Source: Selenomonadales bacterium | Lineage (GTDB): Bacteria > Bacillota > Negativicutes > RGIG982 | Assembly: GCA_017390595.1 (NCBI GenBank) | Contig: JAFPBC010000020.1 | Span: 1 to 5,238 of the forward strand | Length of the DNA: 5,238 bases | Direction of reading: 5' to 3' | Shown: positions 1-4,832 of the stretch, piece after piece | How the letters are laid out: each line of letters begins with the position of its first letter | Position numbering within the stretch: position 1 is the first letter of the stretch | Program-made: the position numbers and the translations under genes | The notes under the pieces: model-generated | Database searches by the model: none | What the model was told of the DNA's origin: nothing | What the model saw: the letters and a program-made list of their open reading frames with translations, nothing else

Positions 1-65
1 GCAAGTACGATGATAAGGGATATTACGATCGCAAAGATCGGTCTATCGATAAAAAACTTTGCCAT
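1..65 (-). CDS. RND-family efflux pump inner-membrane protein, N-terminal 21 codons only (partial)
   Basis: The visible N-terminus reads MAKFFIDRPIFAIVISLIIVL and then leaves the window. The F-F-I-x-R-P-I-F-A opening followed by a hydrophobic stretch is the hallmark start of AcrB/MexB-type hydrophobe/amphiphile RND pumps, whose first transmembrane helix begins here. Family members are proton-driven trimeric antiporters of about 1000 residues that pass substrates to an outer-membrane channel through a periplasmic adaptor. The ATG is 12 nt after the adaptor stop codon. Its Shine-Dalgarno AAGGGGG overlaps the adaptor's TAA stop, so the two genes are almost certainly co-transcribed and perhaps translationally coupled. 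The substrate cannot be told from 21 residues. Confidence is high for the family because the motif and gene context agree. Confidence 0.9.
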   Translation of the reverse strand, partial: MAKFFIDRPIFAIVISLIIVL

Positions 66-77
66 TCGTGTTCCCCC

Positions 78-1241
78 TTACTGAGCGTCAAACGTCAGTT
101 TCAACTGTTCTGCCGTTGCCATCGTGACGTTGAGCTGTGCACCTTCCTGGAGTTTGGTCAGACCTTCTACTACGACAACATCCTCTGTCGTAAGGCCGGA
201 CTCTACGATCCAATAGCTGCCGACTTTGTCGCCGAGGGTAACTTCACGGCTGACGGCTTTGTTTTCTTCGCCGACTACCGTAACGAACGTTTTTTCAAGC
301 ACTTGCTGTACCGCACGCTGCGGGATAAGAAGTGCGTCATCGCGCATACCGCCCGAGATCGTTACACGACCGAACATACCCGGGATGAGCGTATGCTGCG
401 GGTTGTTGAACTGCGCTTTGATAAGGAGCGAACCTGTCGACTGACCGAGCGCGCGGTCGATCTGCTGTACTTTACCGATACCTGCATATTCTTTGCCGTT
501 AGAAAGTACGAGCGTTACCTCGGAGCCCCATTTCGAAGGGATAGCACCTTGGTTAGCCTGCGCCAACGCGAGATATTCGTTTTCGCTCATATTAAACTGT
601 ACATAAACGGGATCTACCGTCGATACGGTCGCAAGCGTCGTGCCGCCCGCCGTAACGAGAGTACCGACTGCTACGTCGGAAAGGTCCATACGACCATTGA
701 CAGGCGATACGACTACCGTATCTTCAAGGTCGTCTTGTGCGCGTTCTACAAGTGCGCGCATCGCAGCGACCGAAGCCTCATATTGGCTCTCGATGCTTTT
801 TTGCGTATCGTACTGCTGCTTGGAGATCGCGTTCTGCTCAACGAGCTCCGCGTAACGCTGTGTATCGCGTTTCGCGTTGGCAAGGCGAGCTTCCGCGTCG
901 GCAAGATTTGCCTTCGCATTGTAGAGAGCCGCTTCATACTGACGGCTGTCGATACGGAACAGCGGCTGGCCTTTGCGGACCGTGTCACCGCCCGATACCA
1001 TCTTCTCTACCAGGATACCGCCCACACGCGACTGCACTTTGACTTCATCACGAGCCGCAACCTGGCCCGCGTAAGTATAGCGAAGCGGAACATCATGCGT
1101 CGTTACCTGCATCGCTTTGACCGCGATACCCTGTGCCCCCTGCTGAGGCGCATCGGAACCACAGCCCGCGATCGCGCACGCGACCATCATCACAGCCGCC
1201 AGCATCGCGCCGAGCTTCTTCTTTTTGTTTTTCCAAAACAC
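78..1241 (-). CDS. RND efflux periplasmic adaptor lipoprotein (AcrA/MexA, HlyD-like membrane fusion family)
   Basis: This is the periplasmic adaptor that bridges an RND pump to a TolC-type outer-membrane channel. I start it at the GTG at 1241 (387 aa). An AGGGGG ribosome site lies 8 nt upstream (about 1250-1256), matching the site of the next gene, while the in-frame ATG at 1283 lies inside the probable -10 box and lacks such a site. From the GTG, residues 1-27 form a lipoprotein signal: lysine-rich n-region, hydrophobic core, lipobox I-A-G-C with Cys27. Next come the first half of the lipoyl-like barrel-sandwich (about 58-98, RVGGILVEKMVSGGDTVRKG), an alpha-hairpin coiled coil (about 99-174), the second lipoyl half (about 175-216, VVVSPVNGRMDL...), then beta-barrel and membrane-proximal domains. 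The hairpin tip carries R129-x3-L133-x6-S140, the known RLS TolC-docking motif. Length is normal for the family (about 380-400 aa). The substrate is unknown. Confidence 0.95.
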   Translation of the reverse strand: MFWKNKKKKLGAMLAAVMMVACAIAGCGSDAPQQGAQGIAVKAMQVTTHDVPLRYTYAGQVAARDEVKVQSRVGGILVEKMVSGGDTVRKGQPLFRIDSRQYEAALYNAKANLADAEARLANAKRDTQRYAELVEQNAISKQQYDTQKSIESQYEASVAAMRALVERAQDDLEDTVVVSPVNGRMDLSDVAVGTLVTAGGTTLATVSTVDPVYVQFNMSENEYLALAQANQGAIPSKWGSEVTLVLSNGKEYAGIGKVQQIDRALGQSTGSLLIKAQFNNPQHTLIPGMFGRVTISGGMRDDALLIPQRAVQQVLEKTFVTVVGEENKAVSREVTLGDKVGSYWIVESGLTTEDVVVVEGLTKLQEGAQLNVTMATAEQLKLTFDAQ

Positions 1242-1249
1242 TCTGTTTT

Positions 1250-1256
1250 CCCCCTT
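1250..1256 (-). promoter_or_regulatory. Ribosome binding site that decides the adaptor GTG start
   Basis: On the minus strand AAGGGGG is followed, after 8 nt, by GTG-TTT-TGG-AAA. It is nearly identical in sequence and spacing to the site before the downstream RND gene (AAGGGGG then ATG). It argues for the GTG at 1241 rather than the longer ATG start at 1283. Confidence 0.8.
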
Positions 1257-1282
1257 TTTTTCATTCCACTCGCATATCATCA

Positions 1283-1312
1283 TCTATAATATCATCACGC
1301 CAAACAGTACAA
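1283..1312 (-). promoter_or_regulatory. Probable promoter of the adaptor/RND efflux operon
   Basis: On the minus strand a -35-like TTGTAC (1312-1307) is followed after 18 bp by TATAGA (1288-1283). An overlapping TATTAT (1291-1286) is a better -10 match but has only a 15-bp spacer. Transcription would begin near 1276, giving a leader of about 35 nt that contains the AAGGGGG site. The match is moderate. The position fits the divergent layout and excludes the upstream ATG at 1283 from the mRNA. Confidence 0.5.
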
Positions 1313-1316
1313 GACC

Positions 1317-1346
1317 TTGACGATGCCTGCTGTCATTTGGTATGAT
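1317..1346 (+). promoter_or_regulatory. Probable promoter of the marR-family regulator
   Basis: TTGACG (1317-1322) and TATGAT (1341-1346) are separated by 18 bp. The -10 is preceded by TG plus one base (1338-1340), making an extended -10. Each box matches the sigma-70/sigma-A consensus at five of six positions. The predicted start near 1353 leaves a leader of about 110 nt that carries both palindromes listed below. Its -35 lies only 4 bp from the -35 candidate of the divergent efflux promoter, so a bound repressor could affect both. Confidence 0.6.
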
Positions 1347-1384
1347 AATCCATAGATGATGACTGTCCGAGGTCGATCTATCAT

Positions 1385-1402
1385 AGTAAATAAATTTTTA
1401 CT
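1385..1402. promoter_or_regulatory. Inverted repeat AGTAAA-N6-TTTACT, candidate MarR operator
   Basis: There is a perfect 6-bp inverted repeat around an AT-rich 6-bp centre, 18 bp in total. That is the size usually covered by one MarR-family dimer. It lies between the marR promoter candidate and the marR start, so binding there would most directly block marR transcription. That this is the operator is inference: MarR proteins normally bind such palindromes next to their own gene. Confidence 0.4.
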
Positions 1403-1415
1403 TGTTAAATATACC

Positions 1416-1428
1416 GCAATATTGCAAT
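1416..1428. promoter_or_regulatory. Overlapping palindromes GCAATATTGC and ATTGCAAT, second candidate operator
   Basis: GCAATATTGC (1416-1425) is a perfect 10-bp palindrome and overlaps the perfect 8-bp palindrome ATTGCAAT (1421-1428). They sit 37 bp before the marR start codon and about 30 bp (three helical turns) from the first inverted repeat, centre to centre near 1394 and 1421. The function is inferred only from position and symmetry; short AT-rich palindromes also arise by chance. Confidence 0.35.
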
Positions 1429-1464
1429 ACAGTCAAGCAAAAAGAACACAAAGGAGCCTTTTCG

Positions 1465-1917
1465 ATGCAAGAAAAAAACACTCAACAGCCACATTATGAA
1501 TTCGCGCAGAGCCTGCTCGAAATACTCATCTTCGTACACGAATATCTCGTCGACAACATGCGTGCTTCGATGAGCCCGAACCACTACCGCACGCTTATCA
1601 TGCTCAAGCATTTCGGCCCCGACAACATGGGTTCGCTCGCCAAAAAGATCGCCGTCTCCAAACAGCAGATGACGCCGATCATCGACCGTCTCGCCAAAGA
1701 AGAGCTGATCGTTCGCATACCGAGCGAAGCAGACCGCCGTATCATCAATATCGCATTGACGGAGAAAGGCGAAACGCTCCTCAAATCGAACCTCGACAAG
1801 TGCCACACGCTCATCCGCGAAAAGCTGTGCGCGAACGCAACAGAAGAAGAGATGCGTACTGCCGCCGAGCACCTCAAAAGCGGTATGCTCCTCATCCGTC
1901 GCTGTCTCGACAACTAA
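1465..1917 (+). CDS. MarR-family winged-helix transcriptional regulator
   Basis: This 150-aa protein has the size and layout of MarR regulators, which act as cytoplasmic homodimers that usually repress a neighbouring efflux or detoxification gene until a small ligand binds. N-terminal helices (about 10-45) would form the dimer interface. The winged helix-turn-helix spans about residues 55-108: a recognition-helix region around SLAKKIAVSKQQMTPIIDRL, then the wing with SEADRRIINIALTEKG, which contains the family's D-x-R-R signature. A C-terminal helix pair completes the dimer interface. The ATG at 1465 is preferred over the in-frame ATG at 1402 because AGGAG (1452-1456) lies 8 nt upstream and the palindromes would otherwise be inside the coding region. 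It is divergent from the RND efflux operon, so it is the likely local regulator; whether it represses or activates is not shown by the sequence. Confidence 0.93.
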   Translation: MQEKNTQQPHYEFAQSLLEILIFVHEYLVDNMRASMSPNHYRTLIMLKHFGPDNMGSLAKKIAVSKQQMTPIIDRLAKEELIVRIPSEADRRIINIALTEKGETLLKSNLDKCHTLIREKLCANATEEEMRTAAEHLKSGMLLIRRCLDN

Positions 1918-1936
1918 ACACGCTCCCGACGAAAAG

Positions 1937-1965
1937 AAGCCACCCGATAATGGGTGGCTTTTCTT
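1937..1965. terminator. Bidirectional intrinsic terminator after marR
   Basis: The stem GCCACCC/GGGTGGC, extended by two A-T pairs, has a GATAAT loop. On the plus strand it is followed by TTTTCTTATTTT. On the minus strand the other flank reads TTCTTTTC. It lies 20 nt after the marR stop and about 63 nt after the end of the converging small ORF, so it can serve both. Confidence 0.88.
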
Positions 1966-2027
1966 ATTTTGCGCGGTCTTTCGTTTGCGTATACAGCCCT
2001 GCGGACGGTGCCCGAGAGCAAACGATG

Positions 2028-2135
2028 TCATTTTGACGATACTTCCGCCCGCACCGCCCGCTTGCACACCGAGCAGATCGCGATACCGTTGACGATCATC
2101 ACCACACCGCCGCATTTGATATGTCTGAGCATCAT
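2028..2135 (-). CDS. Small 35-aa zinc-ribbon-like protein, function unknown
   Basis: A short minus-strand ORF encodes 35 residues beginning MMLRHIKCGG and ending in TGA. It has a good ribosome site, AAGGGG (2148-2143), 7 nt before the ATG at 2135; the next codon is also ATG (2132). The protein shows H5-x2-C8-G-G, then 12 residues, then C21-x2-C24, the spacing of a compact zinc ribbon; the opening HxxCGG is common in such small zinc-binding proteins. Third codon positions are rich in G and C, in keeping with the neighbouring genes. It converges on marR and shares its bidirectional terminator. No convincing promoter is visible: a TACAAT at 2161-2156 sits very close to the ribosome site and has no good -35. 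I do not recognise the family. Zinc binding is inferred from the four ligand-type residues only. Confidence 0.55.
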   Translation of the reverse strand: MMLRHIKCGGVVMIVNGIAICSVCKRAVRAEVSSK

Positions 2136-2159
2136 ACGTTCACCCCTTCAGACCCATTG

Positions 2160-2275
2160 TATGCAAGGAGGGAGAGAAGAATACGTGGAGAGGCTTGCGG
2201 GAGCGAAGTTTCTTTTTTTGTCGTGCGTATCAAGCTCGCAAAAAGGGCTTGGTCGTGATAGATAGTCTTGCCTAC
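2160..2275. other. Intergenic stretch with no supported gene
   Basis: This lies between the small zinc-ribbon-like ORF and the hairpin-rich element. It contains homopolymer runs (T7 near 2213-2219 and A5 near 2240-2244) and a weak imperfect stem CTTGCGGGAGCGAAG followed by TTTCTTTTTTT, which could be a plus-strand terminator remnant. I see no start codon with a ribosome site and coding character on either strand. Confidence 0.5.
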
Positions 2276-2280
2276 TTTTT

Positions 2281-2580
2281 TTACCTTTCTTTGTGGCGCA
2301 AAGTGCGAAGAACATCTTGTCGGTAATATTTTGTCCCTCCTTCCCCTTCTTTCTTGCGCCGCCCAAGAAAGAAGCAAAGAAGCTCTCGGGTTCCACGTAC
2401 GTCCTCGGAGTACGTACTCACTCCTGCGTTTCGTTAGCGGTCGTGTCTGCGATTAAAAGCGAAATGACACGACCGCGTGTCGGAACTCGCATCACATTCG
2501 TTCGCTCAAACATCCGACACAATGCACTTCACTTCCTCGCATCGCGTACTTCGCCGAGGACTTCCTAACGAACCCGAACC
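2281..2580. repeat. Hairpin-rich intergenic element with nested inverted repeats
   Basis: This stretch is non-coding on both strands but full of perfect inverted arms. A hairpin with 11-bp arms occupies 2346-2356/2364-2374 (loop 7). Three arm pairs are nested in register: CGGGTTC 2387-2393 with GAACCCG 2570-2576, GTCCTCGG 2401-2408 with CCGAGGAC 2554-2561, and AGTACG 2409-2414 with CGTACT 2545-2550. Inside them lie two further hairpins: GCGGTCGTGTC 2437-2447 with its complement 2466-2476 (11 bp) and GTGTCGGA 2477-2484 with TCCGACAC 2513-2520 (8 bp). Together they would fold into a closing stem with two side arms. A weaker CTTTG/CAAAG hairpin lies at 2289-2303. The style resembles the dispersed intergenic repeats of many bacterial genomes; I infer a repeat family but cannot see other copies here. 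Element boundaries are approximate. Confidence 0.65.
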
Positions 2581-2643
2581 CGTTGAGAAAGATTTAGGAT
2601 GAAAAAAAATACATAGCACGAGCCAAAGCATTACTCTATCTAT

Positions 2644-2694
2644 GCCTCCCTCTGACGAGGGAGGTGGCATGGCATCGCCATGACGGAGGGAGAG
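2644..2694. repeat. Compact double-hairpin intergenic repeat (CCTCCCTC...GAGGGAGG type)
   Basis: Two perfect hairpins lie next to each other: CCTCCCTC 2645-2652 with GAGGGAGG 2657-2664 (loop TGAC), and CATGGC 2668-2673 with GCCATG 2677-2682 (loop ATC). A further GGAGGGAGAG (2685-2694) could alternatively pair with the first CTCCCTC arm. From memory, very similar sequences recur as dispersed repeats between genes in Clostridia and Negativicutes, but no second copy is in this window. There is no T-tract on either side, so it is not an ordinary terminator. Confidence 0.6.
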
Positions 2695-2710
2695 ATATCC
2701 TTCCGCACAC

Positions 2711-2741
2711 AAAAAAGTCGCTCACCATCACAGCAAGCGAC
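2711..2741 (-). terminator. Intrinsic terminator of the MFS transporter gene
   Basis: On the minus strand GTCGCT (2741-2736) pairs with AGCGAC (2722-2717) and is followed at once by T6 (2716-2711). Two wobble pairs and one C-G pair can lengthen the stem and shorten the loop. It begins 13 nt after the transporter's stop codon. Confidence 0.8.
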
Positions 2742-2754
2742 CAGATATCCGATA

Positions 2755-3939
2755 TTACTTTGCATACGCGCCTTTTGACCGATAGAACAGATACGACACG
2801 AGAACGCCGAGAAGCGAGGTAAACGCAAGGAAGTAGAAGGCGATATCCATGCCGTACGCGGAGACGATATTCCCTGTGATGACAGGCATAACAGTCATAC
2901 CGATGGCATAGAGAGCCTGATGATACCCCATCGCGGTAGAACGCTTCGTCTGCGGAACGTCCTGCATCGCCTCACTCGTGCAATACGAGAACAAGACCCC
3001 CGTCGAGATGCCCGCGAACATCTGCACACCGTAGAACGCGACCGCAGTCGGTGCGTGCGGTACCAAAACGCAGTAAAACACGAGCGCAAGCGACGACAGC
3101 GGTACCCACACCTTCGCCCCGAATCGAGACGCAAAGTCCGACGCGGCAAAATACGAGCTGACGACAGCCGCGATGATATACACCACCGCACACATCCCGA
3201 TCTCCCACTCCGTCGCACCGATACGGCGCGCCGCCTCAGCCGTAAACGACATACTCGTCGACATCATGATGCCCTGCTGAACGAGCGCGAACATCGAAAA
3301 CAAAATAAGCCGCTTATCCTTATACACTGTGATAAGCTCCCGTACTTGAAGCGGCTCGCGCGCGACCTTCTCCTCGCGGATACAAAGCGATAAGACAAGT
3401 GCCGCCCCGCTCACGAGCGCACCCGCCATACAGAGAAAACTCATCCCGCTTGACGCATACGACACCGTACTAAGGAGAAACCCGCAGAAAATACCGATAT
3501 TATTCGCCGCAATGATGCGTCCCGTCGACTGCTGGAGCTTCTCCCGCGCAAAATACGTCGCAAACAGCACCATAAACGAGATCCACATCCCCGACGCCAG
3601 ACCCGACAAAAGATTCGCCGCCAAAAAGCCCTCCGCGTTCGGAAACATGACGCGAAGCACAGACGCAAGCCCTGCCGCCGCCACACCGAATACGATAAAT
3701 CCCTTATGACGACCGATACGATCCGCCGCCAGTCCGATCGGCATACGCGCCAGAAACTGCGTCAATCCATACGCGCCCACGACGACACCGACCATCGCGC
3801 TCGTCGTACCCATCTCAATAAGAAACGGCGTCTGATACGGCACATACACATACTGCGCGAACCAAAACATACTCACTATAACAAGAAGAAGCGTCCGCTT
3901 CCCTGCCAACGCACCCATACCTTCGCCCCCATCAACCAT
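2755..3939 (-). CDS. Major facilitator superfamily (MFS) transporter, 12 TM segments
   Basis: This 394-aa integral inner-membrane protein has the length and pattern of 12-TM MFS carriers, which move small molecules by proton-coupled exchange or symport. The signature loop between TM2 and TM3 is clear: GLAADRIGRHKG at residues 69-80, matching motif A (G-x3-D-R-x-G-R-x-x). Hydrophobic segments occur at about 16-35, 48-66, 80-98 and 106-128 and continue to twelve, with a basic cytoplasmic loop (REEKVAREPLQVRELITVYKDKR) dividing the halves. The sequence looks like drug-efflux-type MFS proteins, but the substrate cannot be assigned. The start is uncertain: the ATG at 3939 has only a weak AAGAGA site, while the in-frame ATG at 3918 (codon 8) has GGGGG about 8 nt upstream. 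Both retain TM1. It stands alone between the terminator of the tRNA transcript upstream and its own terminator. No regulator is adjacent. Confidence 0.92.
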   Translation of the reverse strand: MVDGGEGMGALAGKRTLLLVIVSMFWFAQYVYVPYQTPFLIEMGTTSAMVGVVVGAYGLTQFLARMPIGLAADRIGRHKGFIVFGVAAAGLASVLRVMFPNAEGFLAANLLSGLASGMWISFMVLFATYFAREKLQQSTGRIIAANNIGIFCGFLLSTVSYASSGMSFLCMAGALVSGAALVLSLCIREEKVAREPLQVRELITVYKDKRLILFSMFALVQQGIMMSTSMSFTAEAARRIGATEWEIGMCAVVYIIAAVVSSYFAASDFASRFGAKVWVPLSSLALVFYCVLVPHAPTAVAFYGVQMFAGISTGVLFSYCTSEAMQDVPQTKRSTAMGYHQALYAIGMTVMPVITGNIVSAYGMDIAFYFLAFTSLLGVLVSYLFYRSKGAYAK

Positions 3940-4002
3940 GATCTCTTATGTTAACGTGTTCGCCAAACAAAAGGCAAAACCTGCCGACACCCACCGTCAG
4001 AC

Positions 4003-4036
4003 AAAATAAAAAAGCCTTGTACGAATGTACAAGACT
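4003..4036 (-). terminator. Intrinsic terminator of the tadA-tRNA-Ser transcript
   Basis: On the minus strand AGTCTTGTAC (4036-4027) and GTACAAGGCT (4022-4013) form a 10-bp stem with one wobble pair around the loop ATTC, followed by TTTTTATTTTG. It begins 12 nt beyond the encoded CCA end of the tRNA. Confidence 0.92.
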
Positions 4037-4048
4037 CTGCTTTTCATA

Positions 4049-4140
4049 TGGCGGAGTGGGTGGGATTCGAACCCACGTGCCGCTATCAACGGCAAACGCA
4101 TTTCGAGTGCGCCTCGTTATGACCACTTCGATACCACTCC
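4049..4140 (-). tRNA. tRNA-Ser(CGA), decodes UCG, CCA encoded
   Basis: The 92-nt cloverleaf folds cleanly on the minus strand. Acceptor stem GGAGTGG (4140-4134) pairs with CCACTCC, followed by discriminator G and an encoded CCA (4051-4049). The D arm is TCG...CGA with AGTGGTCATAA in the loop. The anticodon arm GCGCA-CTCGAAA-TGCGT has anticodon CGA at 4105-4103. A long class II variable arm (GCCGTTGATAGCGGC) follows, as expected of serine tRNA, and the T arm is GTGGG-TTCGAAT-CCCAC. The 5' end lies 12 nt after the tadA stop with no terminator between, so it is probably released from a tadA transcript by RNase P. A local promoter inside tadA cannot be excluded. Confidence 0.96.
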
Positions 4141-4152
4141 GTATTAAGCTAT

Positions 4153-4605
4153 TTACTTCTTTCGACGTTCACGGAAAAAATCCTTCATCAAAATTCTGCA
4201 TTCTTCCTCACGAACACCCGCTCTGACCTCGATGCGATGATTCAGTCCGCTGTGATTCGTAATATTGAACAGCGACTCGACCGCGCCTGCCTTATAATCG
4301 GCGGCACCGTACACCAGTCTGTCAATACGGCTCATCACGAGCGCACCCGCACACATCGGGCAGGGCTCTATCGTAACATATAATGTCGCGCCTGTCAACC
4401 GCCAATGTCCGATCTTCTCACAAGCTCTTCTGATCGCCAGCACCTCAGCGTGTGCCGTCGCGTCATGACCTGTCTCTCTCAGATTGTACGCGGTCGCAAT
4501 GACCTCGCCGTCCTTTACCACGACAGCGCCGATCGGAACCTCGCCGAGCTCATACGCCTTACGCGCCTCAGCAAGTGCCAAGCCCATATATTCCTCATCG
4601 TTCAT
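4153..4605 (-). CDS. tadA: tRNA-specific adenosine deaminase TadA (A34-to-inosine)
   Basis: TadA deaminates the wobble adenosine of tRNA-Arg(ACG) to inosine, letting one tRNA read CGU, CGC and CGA; it is a zinc-dependent cytoplasmic homodimer of the cytidine-deaminase fold. The 150-aa protein carries the diagnostic motifs: H52-A-E54, with H52 a zinc ligand and E54 the proton shuttle, and P81-C82-P-M-C85 with both cysteines binding zinc. VPIGAVVV (23-30) and the substrate-loop residue N41 are also typical. Length is normal (about 150-170). The ATG at 4605 has GGTGAG 5 nt upstream. A consensus extended -10 promoter lies about 40 bp upstream of the start codon. A serine tRNA follows 12 nt after the stop codon. 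In many Firmicutes tadA lies near tRNA-Ser, the SRP RNA gene and dnaX; here neither ffs nor dnaX follows. Confidence 0.96.
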   Translation of the reverse strand: MNDEEYMGLALAEARKAYELGEVPIGAVVVKDGEVIATAYNLRETGHDATAHAEVLAIRRACEKIGHWRLTGATLYVTIEPCPMCAGALVMSRIDRLVYGAADYKAGAVESLFNITNHSGLNHRIEVRAGVREEECRILMKDFFRERRKK

Positions 4606-4642
4606 ATCGGCTCACCACACATTCCAAATATGCTACCCAATT

Positions 4643-4672
4643 ATTATATCAGAACCGACTGCCCTGATGCAA
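4643..4672 (-). promoter_or_regulatory. Promoter of tadA (extended -10)
   Basis: On the minus strand the perfect -10 TATAAT (4648-4643) is preceded by TGA, giving an extended -10. TTGCAT (4672-4667) is an 18-bp-spaced -35. Transcription should start near 4636, giving a leader of about 31 nt before the tadA ATG. Confidence 0.82.
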
Positions 4673-4732
4673 GAACTTTTTTCTCGCACGCACACAGCAA
4701 ATACTGCATTTTCTTTTATCTTTCAAACAAAA

Positions 4733-4760
4733 TTCAAATAAACTTCCTATATGATATAAG
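4733..4760 (+). promoter_or_regulatory. Probable promoter of the repeat-containing secreted protein gene
   Basis: TTCAAA (4733-4738) and TATAAG (4755-4760) are spaced by 16 bp within an AT-rich tract, giving a start near 4767 and a leader of about 65 nt. The -35 match is weak. The AT-rich setting and the lack of any other candidate before the strong ribosome site support it. Confidence 0.5.
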
Positions 4761-4832
4761 CATAACATATTCTGCCACAGACTACTTAGCCTATGGATAG
4801 ATCAAACAGCACCCTTGAGGAGGGGAATCCAT

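Noticed and set aside
303..1289. Long plus-strand open frame (328 codons) opposite the efflux adaptor
   Set aside because: It is antisense to a gene with clear AcrA/MexA homology, has no ribosome site, and its product is Arg/His/Tyr-rich low-quality sequence typical of a shadow frame.
1405..2115. Minus-strand open frame of 236 codons across marR and its terminator
   Set aside because: It overlaps the whole MarR gene antisense and runs through the bidirectional terminator; the product has no recognisable domain. Only its upstream part overlaps the better supported 35-codon ORF, which is in another frame.
2132..2396. Overlapping open frames of 81-103 codons on both strands in the intergenic region
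   Set aside because: They have no convincing ribosome sites, run through hairpins and homopolymer tracts, and give Ser/Arg/Phe-rich products without domain character.
3940..4002. Promoter for the MFS gene (TTGCCT with TAACAT, 18-bp spacer)
   Set aside because: Both boxes match only four of six positions and the implied start nearly coincides with the first ATG, so I do not annotate it, though a promoter must lie here because a terminator precedes the gene.
3948..4226. Plus-strand open frame containing GGVGGIRTHVPLS
   Set aside because: This peptide is the well-known spurious translation of the antisense strand of a tRNA gene; the region is tRNA-Ser and the tadA 3' end.
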